59,356 bases of DNA from Cruorifilaria tuberocauda (taxonomy: Eukaryota > Nematoda > Chromadorea > Rhabditida > Onchocercidae), in contig JABVXU010000346.1 of assembly GCA_013365365.1 (NCBI GenBank), positions 1 to 59,356 on the forward strand, in the 5' to 3' direction. Positions 27,185 to 40,574 of the stretch are shown here, piece by piece. A model generated the notes under the pieces. That model worked only from the letters and a program-made list of their open reading frames with translations. It did no database searches and was not told where the DNA came from. Both the position numbers and the translations under genes were made by a program. How positions within the stretch are numbered: position 1 is the stretch's first letter; each line of letters starts with the position of its first letter.

Positions 27185-30096
27185 TCACTGATTATCAATC
27201 TCTCCAAGATATACTTTCTTATCACTTCCCGCTGACAACACTGAAATTAAAAGAATATGAATACATCACAAAATAAAATATATAGTTTATGACAGGAATT
27301 ACACATTCTGTCACTAAACCATTCCGTTCAGCATTTAAAAATCTTCAGCATCTTTAGATTAGCATTAGATTGGATGCAATAAAACAAAAAACTATCTCCA
27401 AATTTATTTCATCGCTGTATTTCCGTAGACGAAATGTGTATTTGAAATTATTAAACTTATTCAAAAAATTAGCGAATTGAAAATTGTAAAATAAAATTCA
27501 AAACAAAGCGATACAGAATTATAAAAGAACACTTACATATTGGCTCCTTTGGATGAAAATCTGTTGCATTGACCGATCCCTGATGACCAGGTAATTTATA
27601 AAGTACTCGTCGCGATGAAACCTCCCAAACATAAACATAACGATCGCTGGAACCACAACTAATACGATGATTATCAGGCGACCAGGCACATTTCAACAGA
27701 TTCTGCAAATACAAACTGCGAGTCAAAAAAGAAGTAAGAATGAAAGAGATTAAGCACTAAAAATGAATAGAAATAAAAAATCTAAAAAAGAATACATATA
27801 TTGTTCGTTTAATCTTTCAAATGAATAAACAGAATCTAATATAAAATCGGCTAGTGATATGAAACAAAGGGAAAGTCACTATAGCAGTAAAAAAATAAAC
27901 CTTTTCAAAATTATGTTGATGTCCAGTAAACGATTTCACACATCGCTGTTCTGGTGCGAATGGTCTGATGTCCCATATCTTTGCTAAAATAATAGCAATT
28001 TACTCAGATTTCTCAATTTCTTTTTGGCATATATAAATAGTAATATCTTAAATGAGAGTCTGTTCACCAGGAACACGCGATATTTTCAGAGATCACAAGT
28101 TCCAGCATATCTAACTGCAGAATTCCGGATTCCTATCTTTTTCAGTTAAGGGATAAAACTTTTAGTCCATTAATATTTAAAAACTTTATCACTCTATCTT
28201 TCTCTCTTCTTTAAATAAATAAGCAGCATTTCATTCTGTGAAAAAATTGAAACGTAATAAAATTCTTCATTTACTATAGAAAAAAAGTTAGAAATAAAGC
28301 AAAATAATGTAAAAATGAAGAAATAGTAAAACAAATTACAACTGCAGTCCATTGCATTTGAGAGGACATGTGTTCCTTCCGGACTTAATGACAAACCAGT
28401 AACTGTGTCAGTATGACCGCGCATTACATATGCCAAGTCATTTCGTCGCAAATCCCATACCTAAAATTCATACAAAAGTTATCAGGCAATTTACCGAGAA
28501 TATGATCTTAAGAATCGACAACATCATCATGTGGTTATTTATTGCATTCTAGTTGAAAACTCAAAATTACTTTAATATCGTTGTCGATTCCTCCTCCAAT
28601 GACATGTTCAGCTGTGTCATTAAAAGTTACAGCAGTAATCTGGTACGGATTTTGCAAAGTAGCTACAGGATCTCGTTTGCGTATATCATGAATCTGAAAA
28701 AAAAAATGCATTTACCAGCCTAAGAAATGCTTAATGAACGATGAGAAAAGAGTGGACCATTTTTATTTTTTATCTTCTAAAATAGTGTCATAAGTAAGTA
28801 CTTTGGAAATACCGACCACATCATTTTTGAAGAAAAACTGATCATGACACTTTTCCTCACTATTTAATTTTGATGTTTATAGTAAAACTTACAAGTACAG
28901 TGCAATCATCCGAACCACTAGCAACAAGTTGTGGTCCACGTCGTGCAGGATGACAACTGTTTACAATATCCTTGTGCGATTTGAATTTCCTAATACATGT
29001 TCCTGTATCCATATCCCAAACACGTACTGTCTTATCTGTTGATGCCGTAAACAGGTAACTGGAAAAGGATTAATCTAAAACTTGAATGACAGAAGCTTTC
29101 TTTAGCATTTCTATCCTATGGAAATAAAAAATGAAAAAAAAGTGAAAAATATGAAATTAATAATTTCGACAGACGGGTAAAAATAAGTCTAAGATAAAGC
29201 ATATTAAATCTTTCTCAAAAGTTTTCTCTCCATAAAAAAATATTTCTTACCTGCCATCAGTACTGAAATGAAGGTCCATTATTGCTCCTATATGTCCTTT
29301 TAAGGTTGAGAAATTTTCACACTCACCATATACATTCCACAAAACTAAAATTAATATTTAAATATGAGAAACTGATCAAAAAGCATGGCGAAGAAATGCC
29401 TTGAACTTTGAAGTATGTATTTCCCTTTTTTAAAATAGCGGGTCTTGATGACTTAAGTAATGCTAACTGTGAATGATTTTTATAATGGGAGAATGAAAAG
29501 GCATGTTGAAGATATTAATAGAGGCCACAGAGACTGTTTCGGATTAAAAATAACGTGTCAAAATAAATGAAGAAAATGCCATTTGAAATGTATGATGTCG
29601 GAAATGTAAGATAAAAAAATAAAAAAAAACTTACAAACGGTCATGTCAAAACCAGCTGATGCCAAACAACTCCCATCCGGACTGAACTTAGCCGTATAAA
29701 TTTCACCATCATGACCACTAAGTAACATTATAGGTGCCATCAAATTTGACGTGCGTGAGATGGATTGTGGTCGTCCACTCGAAATAACTTCCAAGCGTGG
29801 TTTCTTTGGTCCTTAAGTTATAGAAAATGGATGATTCAAATCACTTCTAGAGATATATTTCAATTCAATTTTTCCAATTAGTTTAATAGTTACAGCTATC
29901 TTCTGTAGTTTTTCAATCCTACCAGGAAAATCAAATAGAATCAAAGTTCTATAGAGAGAAACACCAATATATCAGCTTAGTCAAGTTCAAATCATTATAC
30001 AAAAAATAAATTCAATTAAAGAAAAATCGTACCAATAATTGACAAAGGCATCGACGGCCTTTTGAATCCATCGTTACTTTGTATAACATCCGTCAT
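27185..30096 (-). CDS. SNRNP40: U5 snRNP 40-kDa WD40 protein (SNRNP40)
   Basis: Seven-bladed WD40 propeller of the U5 snRNP that binds PRP8 in the spliceosome. Nine exons: 30033-30096, 29635-29811, 29251-29344, 28893-29058, 28571-28693, 28343-28460, 27901-27983, 27537-27702, 27185-27240; 348 aa, against about 357 in human. Diagnostic stretches: APIMLLSGHDGEIYTAKFSP, LWNVYGECENFSTLKGH, VNSCHPARRGPQLVASGSDD, GGGIDNDIKVWDLRRNDL, IWDIRPFAPEQRCVKSF, VYVWEVSSRRVLYKLPGHQG and a C-terminal KKVYLGEI. Blade five is one residue shorter than human (NAMDC-TKIWD) and uses a GTTGTA donor, so that junction is the least certain. The ATG immediately follows an acceptor. Identity very sure. Confidence 0.95.
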
Positions 30097-30104
30097 CTGA
30101 AAAC
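30097..30104 (-). promoter_or_regulatory. Trans-splice acceptor of SNRNP40
   Basis: On the minus strand GTTTTCAG abuts the ATG directly, leaving no 5' UTR of its own. This is a classic arrangement for a spliced-leader trans-spliced nematode message, including the downstream gene of an operon. Confidence 0.6.
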
Positions 30105-30881
30105 TAGACCGTAATCTATTATGAATATTTAGCATTTAACTACTCCGAATACTATTCATTTCCTATGTCATCTTAAAAATCTTATTTCTAAAAATCTATG
30201 ACTGAAAACCGGTTTTATCTAATATATTGTCAAAGTATGAATTATTCATTGAAAATTTTCACACAAAAAAAAATAGCGTTAAGAGTTTTCTAAAATTCAA
30301 AATTTTTATCAATACAGAAACTTGAAATAAGGATAGAATAATGAACAAAATAAAAAATAAAAAAGATCAAAGTCATATATTTCAGATAATAAGCCAAATA
30401 TTATGACTCCTGTTATTGGCTCTGTATCAAGTGTTATACTGAACCTTACCATCAGTCTTTCAGCAAATAAATACAATAAATTTTGTTTGTGAATCAACAG
30501 ACTCTCCAAAATAACTTCTATGGCAGAAGAGATAAGAAGAATTATAATTCTGATCTAGCACACGCAAGTAAAAACAATGTTTAAAATTAAAAACAATATT
30601 GATATTGAGAAACAAAAAGAATCTCTGCATTGGAAAGAGAGTGAAAGGCTCCGAAACTTCATTTTAATAGATCACATAAGACATGCATTCTACAACATTT
30701 TCTTCCCAACTTTACAAATATTTACTTGTCATCCAAAGACAAATTTGAGTCAAATCAACGAAATTCGAAACCCATTAGTGTAAATGAAGGTCATATAAAT
30801 TTTATATAATCACAATTCTAGAATATTAAATATTTCAGCATGCCAACATCACCAGCTGACAAGATCAACAGAAATTCAATA
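30105..30881. other. Intercistronic spacer, SNRNP40 to NOSIP
   Basis: AT-rich spacer of 0.78 kb between two minus-strand genes. Frames at 30309-30509 and 30577-30783 have no splice context or recognisable motif and look random. The 3' UTR of NOSIP should lie here. Confidence 0.5.
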
Positions 30882-33202
30882 TCACTGCAACTCCAGTTGG
30901 GGTCGTACCAACTTGGCCTCCACCTCGTTAGTTGAGGCAAATCCTGAAATGTCGGAGTTTTTGAAAGTCTACTTACCAAAGTTAAATGAAACGTTCTTTA
31001 ATTTATATTGGACTAACAATATCCATCTCCTTTTCCCCATTCTTTTTCCTCCAAAGTGCATCTTTATATGATTAACATTTCACTACAGTTACTCTAGATT
31101 CTTGTATCCTAGGAAATTTATTAATTTACAACCTCCTCCAAGAAAGTAAAATGCTTCCCTCAAATATCATATCTCCTTCGCTAAACAACAGGTCTATATA
31201 CAATAACTAAGTAATTCCTTACCTGTACCACCTCTCTGCAACTCGATTATATCGTCATCCTTCACTGGTTTCCCATTCAGTGGATCTATCATATCTTTCT
31301 TAATTATTTTCTCAACGCAATCCATCGTTACAACACTCTGACTGCAATAAAACATTTTGTTTAACATATATTGGGGTTAAGTAAAGCACTGGAAAATCAC
31401 AATTTTCATGACCCATTTACAGAATTTGAAATTTTTTGCGGAAAATCTTCACACGTAAAATTTCGTTTGAATGACTTACCCAATATTCTTTATATCAAAA
31501 CGATAATTCGGATTAAAAAAAGAACTTTAAATTAACAGAATCAGAGTCATAGTGAAAAAACTTGGGATTAAAAAAAAAACAAATATTGCAATGAGATTTC
31601 AAGTGAGACTAAGTATGAACAGTTATACACATGCTATTTAAATAGTTATAGAACTACCGATACTTTGATACCTTGTTTTCAAATATGCACATCGGGTAGT
31701 ATTAGTGAGTGCATCATGTGTTATAGGACACATATATCGCACCTTCCGAGCCATCAAACTTTTATTACCATCATCATCAGGCATTACAGTAAATTTTATC
31801 GGCATCAATTCCTTGATTTTCAGTGGCTTGCCGGAGAGCGGACAAAACACACGTTGCTCCTGAAAAACAAAATCTACTTCACTTGATATCTCCTTCTAAT
31901 ATTATTTCAAGATAATATTATATACCAAAGAAAGAGGAATTCTCGCAGTCCTGTTTCAGTTTTCTATACTGCTATTCACTCTCTCTCAAATACTCTTTCT
32001 TTCATTTGCATTGGCAGTAAAATTTAAATTATAAAAAGAAGCTTACCGGTTTTTCAATTTTAACTTCGACAGTCGGGTTTAACTGTGGAATCCAGAAACT
32101 CGGATATTCCTTTGCCTTATCGCCTGCTACATTTGAAATTTCAATTTCTTCTTTCAACCGCTTACCGCTCGATCGATCATATTCTGGCATTTTACGTTTG
32201 TTGGCCTGAAAATTTTCGAAAAGTTCAGGATTATTTTTATTTTTGTAGAAAAAAACTGCAATTAAATTATGCAAATGTCATACTCTGGATCCAGAAGGGG
32301 TAGCGCCAGCAGAAGTAGTGGGCCAATCGCTGTCCACATCTCGGTTTACTCCGGGATGTACTGGTGTACCTTCTGCTTCTTTGAATTTTTTCAACTTTAA
32401 TTCTTCATCCAGATGTTTTTCCTGTAAATCGTACTGGCTATTTCTAACCAAACAAAGCTCAAGACAATTTGGATATGACAAGAAAAATAAATACTCTTTC
32501 CGCTTCTTCCTCTTCTTTTTTACACTGTTTCTCCCATTCTTTCAATTTTCGTGCATTTTCTTTCTTCTGTTCCAGATAATATTCCAAGACAGCTTCCCTG
32601 TCGAACACGTATCCATACGGTGATATTACTGGATCTCTGTAATTGATAAAATGATGAATGCACCCATATCTATTATGAGAATTATACTCAAAGTAATGAA
32701 CATCAAACATGTCCATTAATATGATTCTACCAATTACCAAATAAAAAGCTTTTCTCAACAATCATATGTCAGATGTCAATATATCATCGACATTCAACTG
32801 CTAAGTTTGCCATTTGAATTGATTTAGTAAATATGCCTAATTTCAGTAACGTTTCTTATCGATTTCGAAACAGATGTCTTAAAGTGAAATGCCTCTGCTT
32901 TTGATAAGCCCTATTAAAACTGAAATGTTCATAGACAAAAAGATTTAAGTATACACTGGAACATCAGTAATATTCCACAAAATCTAATCAGTTAGATGAT
33001 CAATAAATTTTTTACCCATACATTTAGAAAAATGACATTACCGGCAAGGTTGCAAAGTGATCGAGCAACAATCGAATTCCTTAACTGAATCAGCACCTAA
33101 TCTTTGATGCAAAGTACCATAACCAGATTCTTTGGCATCTTTTCGTCTTTCTGAATATGAATATACCGCTGATGCTGTAGCATTTTTACCATGTCGAGTC
33201 AT
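30882..33202 (-). CDS. NOSIP: Nitric oxide synthase-interacting protein homologue (NOSIP)
   Basis: Nuclear U-box/RING-like protein; in mammals it binds NO synthases, acts as a ubiquitin ligase and is found with spliceosomes. Seven exons: 33042-33202, 32495-32636, 32284-32421, 32047-32205, 31672-31859, 31223-31341, 30882-30943; 322 aa, against about 301 in human. The N terminus MTRHGKNATASAVYSYSERR and the split zinc-binding half CCSITLQPCRDPVISPYG are diagnostic. These are followed by a charged coiled-coil stretch, then PSFWIPQLNP, CPLSGKPLK, a CPITHDALTN block and the final IIELQRGGTGFAS. The middle (exons 3-4) is long and hydrophilic. It faces CPSF2 head to head with 0.87 kb between the starts. 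Confidence 0.95.
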
Positions 33203-34060
33203 TCTATAACTATACGTACATTCACATCTTTAAACTTTCCTCTACAGGAAATTAAAACGTATATCCACTCTTTACTGTCATAATAGGGTAAACTATGTCA
33301 AGTAAGTTTATAAAATCTCATAATTTCGAAAACACCTAATTCATGCTTTTTATCTTTCTAATACTATCCCTTATCACTGGCCCTATCACGCTTCACTGCA
33401 CGACCAACATCTTGTCTCTATACTATGACGTGTAGTAGTTAGGTGACGATGATACGTATGGTTTGTGACGTAAGTGAGATTTTAATGAATAACTAAAATT
33501 CGAAATTATACGTGGCGATTTCGTTTTTTGTTTCCTAACAATGATTTTCATCGAGTTATTGTTTCATCTTCAACAAATTATATATTCTTTTGTATTTTTC
33601 ATCTGTTTACGTTACTCTGTTGCTTACTATATTACTTTGATTATATAAAATTTTTTAACTTCATCATTTTCACTCTTTTCAGTTAGCATTAATCCTTCAA
33701 TTCTTTATTTCTGGCGTATCTCACAGCTATTTTAATTCCCTTGTTCAGTAAATTTCACTTATTCATTTGGTAATATAGATATACATTTTTCGAAAGTACT
33801 TTTGAAAGGTCGAAAATACTTTCAGAATTGATTTATGATCACTTATGATTTTTCTTTCAAATATATTCATATTCAAATACATATTTAAGTTATGTCAAGT
33901 TATATATATATTAGCATAGTTAAGTTATGCTATTTTCTAAAGTAGAAAAGAGTAGAATGTCAGAAATTGATAAAAATACATGATTAAAGCACCCATTATA
34001 TGCTTCAGATGTTTGCGTTTTCCATAATTTGTGTTTTTAATTATAATCAATAGGTGGAAA
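33203..34060. promoter_or_regulatory. Shared divergent promoter region, NOSIP/CPSF2
   Basis: Region of 0.87 kb between two divergently transcribed RNA-processing genes. The stretch 33380-33480 is richer in G and C than its neighbours and contains three GACG-type cores, including TGACGTAAG near 33467 that resembles a CRE/bZIP site. The 33.5-34.0 kb part is AT-rich. A bidirectional promoter is inferred. Confidence 0.4.
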
Positions 34061-34069
34061 TTTTCACAG
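34061..34069 (+). promoter_or_regulatory. Candidate trans-splice acceptor of CPSF2
   Basis: TTTTCACAG ends five bases before the ATG at 34075. A second acceptor-like ATAG occurs at 34050-34053. The upstream GTG-initiated frame adds residues not found in the family, so the ATG at 34075 is preferred. Confidence 0.45.
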
Positions 34070-34074
34070 ATCTA

Positions 34075-37000
34075 ATGACGTCAATAATCAAATTGGAGGC
34101 CTTGTCAGGTGTGCAGGACGATGGTCCCTTATGCTACCTTTTACAGGTAAGTTACATAATCTATTCCTTTAAAGAAATCAATGAAAAGGAAACTACCACT
34201 TCGTCGTTTGTTGCTATGAACACAATATCAACTTCAATTGACTCATAGCAATAAATGAAACTGTTGCAGTGTTCAAATTTCATTGCTTTATGATTCCATT
34301 TTAGGATTTTCAGTTTTCTCTAATGTTCGGGAACATTGCAATTTTCTTTTTTTAATATCTTTAATGGCCGAGTAATCGACTAAAAACTGGCCAAGAGTTA
34401 TTATTTTTCTAGTTGGCTAGTAAATAATGATCATGTTATACCTGTATTTTAGTTATCGTATTTCAGGTTGATCAGGTTTATTTTCTCTTGGATTGTGGTT
34501 GGGATGAACGATTTGATATGGCATATATAGAAGCTGTGAAAAGACGTGTTCCTCTTATTAACGCTGTCTTATTATCATATTCTGATATACCACATCTCGG
34601 TGCTTTACCTTATCTTGTCCGAAAATGTGGCTTAAACTGCCCTATTTATGCCACGGTAAGTGTATTTCACACTTCACATTAGTTTACTTTCGGAGATTTC
34701 CGGAAAATTATTTAATTCAAGATTACATTTAATTTTATACACCATGAGTGTGTGGCAGCATTGATTATATTTACGTTAGAACAAAATGAGGAAATATTTT
34801 ATTATAGTATCATCATAATCATTCATTCACATTGTTCTAAACTATAGTTAAAGGAATATAAGGATAAAAAGTATATTGGTTGGTAATTATTGGCCAGCTA
34901 TTGTGTTAACCTAAAAAATTTACCAACTTCAAAGTTGGGAGAAACTGAGGCTTAAAAGATCTATTTTGCAAATATGTATCAAATATAGTGCGTTTATAAT
35001 TTTATATAATTAATGGTGGTTTTTTTAGAATTATTTAATATTTAATTGTATAAAGAAAGTGAATTGTTACATGATTAGGTTCCTGTGTATAAGATGGGAC
35101 AAATGTTTCTGTATGATTGGGTTAACAGCCATACTAGTGTCGAAGATTTCAATTTGTTCAATTTGGACGATATTGATGCAGCGTTTGAGCGAGTACAACA
35201 AGTGAAATATAGTCAAACGGTTTGCTTATTTATTAAAATATGCTTCTGAGTGTTTAGTACTGCTGCCAATACTATACAGCTTTAAGCATAAATTTTCCTG
35301 TTCGTGTCACAAGATAAATTAGTTTACTCTTCGAATCGTCTTTTTCTATATTCTTATTAATCGTTTTCGCAGTTATGTTTTGCTTTTTATATTAAATATT
35401 CATGGTAATGAAAAATGTTTTTTTTCTGATTAAAAAAGATGGAGAAAGAGAGAAAATAAAATTTAATTGCCAGTTTGTCAGAAATGAAAATAATCTAGAT
35501 ATTATGTCAGCAAAAATATAATCTAACAGTTTTCACTACAATTTCAAGGCACTTTTCAGATTTTATTGAAAGGCGATAACGGTCTTCAAATAACACCTCT
35601 CCCAGCTGGGCATATGATTGGAGGTGCAATATGGCGAATTACAAAAATGGGTGATGAAGAGATTGTCTACGCAGTTGATTTTAATCATAGAAAGGAACGG
35701 CATTTGAATGGTTGTACATTTGAAGGTACTGATTAGAAATATTTTGCCTATTATGACTGAAATAAATGTTCAACGAATATAGGTATTGGGCGACCAAATC
35801 TACTAATCACTGATAGTTTCAACGCACTGTACAGTCAGCCACGTCGAAAGCAACGGGATGAACAGTTGGTCACCAGGCTTTTAGGCACTGTGAGAGATGG
35901 TGGTGATGTGATGATTGTAATCGATACGGCAGGAAGAGTATTGGAAATAGCACACTTACTTGATCAATTATGGCATAAGTAAGTTTTATTGATTTAAGAA
36001 ATTTATTTCATAGTTATGTTCTTCGTAGTTACAGGAATTTGTAGAAATTCAGGCTTTAACTTAGTTTTCCTTCTTAAGATTTTTGTCTTAGTTATGAAAT
36101 AGCTTACCGTTATCCCTTTAAATGGGAACCAAGAAATTTTTTCTTTCTAGACCATGTACGTATTATAGCTTTCCGATCTTTCTTATCATTAATTCGTTCA
36201 TTTTTATTTGTAGAAAATTTTTATAAATTTCTTTCTTCTGATACTATAGTATTGTTTCAACCTTAAAACATTTGACGTGACGATTAATTTGGGTAGTTTT
36301 TTAAAAATCAAACCAGATATATTCCTTAATTTCAAGCGCGGAGGCCGGTTTGATGACATATAATTTGGTTATGCTGAGTCATGTTGCTTCATCGGTAGTT
36401 GAATTTGCGAAATCACAAGTGGAGTGGATGTCTGACAAAGTGCTAAAATCTTTTGAAGTTGGTCGCTACAATCCATTCCAATTTCGACATGTGCAGCTTT
36501 GTCATACTCGTCTCGATTTGATGCGAGTACGGAGTCCAAAGGTTCTGTTTTTTTGTTCCGTTATAATATTTTCAAAAATTGGTTCTCTACTTGAAAATTT
36601 TCTTGAATTTCCTTAAAACTGGAAGTGGATTGGATGTCTATACCATTAGTGGTAAACTGTTCCTTTAAAGAAAATTTTTAAGCAAATTCATTTTTTTCGC
36701 GACATGATCCTCGCATTTTAGGTTGTACTTGTTAGTGGACTTGATATGGAAAGTGGCTTTTCCAGAGAGTTATTTTTAGAGTGGTGTTCGGACGTAAAGA
36801 ATTCTGTTATTGTTACTGGTAAAGCTTTCTAGTTTTGGAGAAAATAGATGGCATAACTTACATTTCAAATTTTCATTTGGTAAAAAATTGAGATTCCTGT
36901 CATAAAGTAATTGTAGAAAAAAGTACACGTAATTTGCAGGACGTTCTGGTGACCGTACTCTTGGTGCACGATTAATAAGGATGGCTGAACAAGCAGCGGA

Positions 37001-40000
37001 AAATCCCAATGGTACCATAAATCGTAATTTAACATTAGAAGTAAAACGAAGAATCCGTTTAGAAGGCGTCGAATTGGAGAATTATCGAGCAAAAAAGAGA
37101 GCTGAAGAACGTGAAGCAACTCGAATTAGGTAATGATAATTTTTAGATAATAATAATAAATCATTACAGAGTTCTGTTCGCATTCTTTCATCTTTCAATA
37201 GGTGCTACACTGCAGTTGCGACAGGCTTGATTGTATTCAGAACTCATGAAATGGACCGTTCTATGAATTAAATTCCTCTAGTGATTTGATTTTTAGTTCT
37301 TAATCAATACTAATCATTCAGCATATAACAATGTCTTCTCATTTAAAACTTTTAATGTGGTGCTTGATAACTTTTTTCACATTATCGCCATCTAGAGCTA
37401 ATGGATTATTAATGTACTCTTATCATTTTCAGTTAAATCTAATCAAACCAAAATTTCTGCTTAAATCTATTGAAATTTAAAATTTGGCATATTTTTGGTA
37501 TTTTCAGATTAGAAGCATCGCGACGAAACGCTAGACTCGAACAAGCTGATTCATCTGACGATAGTGATGACGATGCAGTCATGATTGTTCCTGCGACGAT
37601 TTCCGGTGTACTGAATGGCAAGGTGACTAATTCTAAACGTAATATTGCGTCATCGTTAAACTCTTCAGCGACTTCTACAACCGGTTCGAAATTTCATTCT
37701 TTTCTTATTTATCTCGTATGATTTGTAGTAATTAATAAACTCTTGTTCGTTTTTGTCAGACGTATTTTCGGACAGTTGACCTGTATTTTCGCATGACAGT
37801 TAACCTAATCCCGAATTTTTTATTAGTTATACACATCATATCTGAGGTGAAAGTGTAGAAGGAGAGCGTTTTATATCACGAAACATTAATCAAAATGTCA
37901 GTAGCAGCTAAAACCACAATATTGCTCATGCAATGTTCTATTTCGTTGATAGTCTGCTCAGAAAATTCATTAAGGTAATTTTTAACAGATCTGTCAGCGG
38001 CTCAGTTAGCGGAACAACGATCACACGACATCATGTGGAAATGGGAGCAACAGCAGAAGTCATCCTTTTTCAAACAAAGCAAAAAATCATTCCCCATGTT
38101 TCCATACATTGAAGAAAAAACTCGGGTGTGTTTTCATTTTTGCTTTTTTGAAGAATTCCCATCGATCTGGTACTTCATATTTCTTTTATTGCCAATATAG
38201 TGTAATGAAAGTTTTAGATTTTAAAACGTCATAAATCTTTTCCATAGTCTCTGAGATGTGTAAGAAATTCAGCGGAAAGAAAATAATGAATTAAAATTTA
38301 TGCAGTTTAATTAGCGATTCAGACTGATTACATTTAAGTGGGATGATTATGGCGAAATCATACGGCCGGAGGAATACATGATCGCGGATACACCTGTAGT
38401 GCCTCAAATACCGCCTGACCATAAGGATGGTACTATTGATGGTTCTTTTGATGGACAAGTGGTACCACTTTATGAAGAGCGAGAATGGCCATCAAAATGT
38501 ACCAGTCAAATCATGAAAATGGAAGTAAGTCCAGCCTGATATGCATGATCCTACTTGCTTGTTTTGCAGACTCTATCTTTCTCATTACTTTTAATTAAAT
38601 TTCACATTTACTAGCGCCTGTTGTAATACTCGCCTACCATTTTTTTTGCTTCTTCTTTATTAATTAATACATGCTTGCATAGGTGATCTGTTTGTTTAAG
38701 CCTTCCGAAGGTTTCACTATAAGTATAGAATACTAAGATTGAAATTGTAATATTCTTTGATTCATGAGGAATGGTAATGCATGGACAGGGTATTTGTAAA
38801 AAAACGCAAATATTTCTAAGAAATCAAGAAAATAACGTAAGTTTTGGAAAAGTTATAGATCAATTTACTACAACTCTTCCGGTCTTGTTCTGCATTTTAT
38901 CACTTCCACTTATTCCCTTATTTTTACTCTTTAATCTAAAATTAATCTTAAATTTTAATAGAAATTACTTTCACGTTCCTCTCATTGTGGTAGTCCCTTA
39001 AGTGTGGCATTTTCAGTTTTCATGTATGGGTTTTCTAATTTTGATGTTGAAGGTGCTTTGTAAAGTAGATTTCATCGATTTCGAAGGACGCAGTGACGGT
39101 GAATCGGCAAAAAAAATTTTATCACAAATAAAACCAAAGCAGTTGATAATTGTTCATGGCTCTTCAGCGGCTACTCGACATCTTGCACAATATGCTCAGC
39201 AAAATGGCATTGTTCAAGTAGGCAATTTAACGATATTTTGGTTTAAAAACTTATTAGCAACTTTTTTGGAAAGCTAAATGCTACTATTTGAGTAAATTAT
39301 TTAGGGAATTTAACCTAAGTAATTTACTCAAATTAAATACTTCATGGTGAACTTTATGAAATAGGTTGTTTCGCTTATTTTTTTTCTGATTTCCAATTAT
39401 GGTAATTTGAATCATCTTCATGTTTAGCTGATAATATCTTCTCTGGTGTAAATAATAAACAATTGTTAATTTATCGCTTTTCTGCAGGGCAAAATATTCA
39501 CTCCACGATTGGGTGAAATTGTTGATGCAACAATCGAATCACACATCTATCAAGTAACGTTAAGTGATGCCGTTATGTCGTCACTAATTTTCCAAACGGT
39601 TAGCTTTCTAGACTTTTGCTTTTATTTTGTTATGACTTGATTGTTTTACTTCGATTTCTCATCACTAAAGGTTACCATTTCAGAATTTTAGAATAATGAA
39701 TGTTTCAATTGGGAACATGATTTTCTATTTAATAAGAAAAATAAGTTATCAGATTTTAGCAAAATGATTCACAGTAGGAATCTCTAATGTTTCGTGGTAT
39801 AGGTGAAAGATGCCGAGCTAAGCTGGCTAGATGCTCGAATAGTAAGAAGGAAAACAATAACGCCGGGGCAGACACGAAGTGCAGATGAGGAGAATTCGGA
39901 AACAAATGGAATCAAGGAGGAAGAAACGGAAGAAATGGGACAGGATGGTGATGAAGTGGAAGGTAAACGTTTGAGCAACTTGAAGGTTGCAGCTGCAGAT

Positions 40001-40574
40001 ACGTTTTGCCTGGAACCAATACTTTCCGCTAATATTCCTCCACATCAAGTTTGTTTTAGTTTTTTTTTTTAATATTTTCAATCAGACATGTTATAAATGA
40101 GAGAATTCACTTTTTCATATGATTTAAGGATTGCGACTGACTTATGAGTGATAATTTTTTGCGAAAAGTATTGTTCGACACCTTCCAGAATTTTTAAACC
40201 TCGTATTAACTAAGACACCGATAGATTGAGATTTTTATGGCTGAAACTCTCTAGGAACAATTTTTATATATATATATGGATATGTGGCATGCACTCATGC
40301 TATACCTTTGTGGCGTAAGATGATAATAAGAGCATGAAATGAAATGCTTTTCACATTTTAGGCGGTGTTCGTCAATGACCCGAAGCTTTCTGATGTGAAG
40401 CAATTATTAGCTTCGAATGGTTTCCGAGCCGAATTCAGTTCTGGTATATTATATATAAACAATATTGCAAGCATTCGACGTAATGAAGCTGGTCGTTTTC
40501 ATGTAGAGGGATGCGCATGTGAAGATTATTACAAAATAAGGGATATCGTTTACGCACAATTTGCAGTTGTATAG
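34075..40574 (+). CDS. CPSF2: Cleavage and polyadenylation specificity factor subunit 2 (CPSF100)
   Basis: Catalytically inactive metallo-beta-lactamase/beta-CASP partner of the CPSF73 endonuclease in mRNA 3' end formation. Fifteen exons: 34075-34146, 34467-34655, 35079-35219, 35560-35725, 35783-35978, 36337-36541, 36722-36818, 36940-37129, 37508-37638, 37989-38125, 38339-38524, 39053-39217, 39488-39598, 39803-40048, 40362-40574; 814 aa, against 782 in human. Diagnostic stretches: [87 protein letters not shown] and the terminal [11 protein letters not shown]. The zinc motif is degenerate ([13 protein letters not shown] in place of HxHxDH), as in all CPSF100. The exon 9 end is set at 37638 because the earlier GTGACT donor breaks frame. 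Exon 14 carries a lineage-specific acidic insert (about 39880-39960). Confidence 0.95.

Noticed and set aside
36776..37119. Minus-strand frames across the CPSF2 exons
   Set aside because: Antisense shadows of confirmed CPSF2 coding exons.
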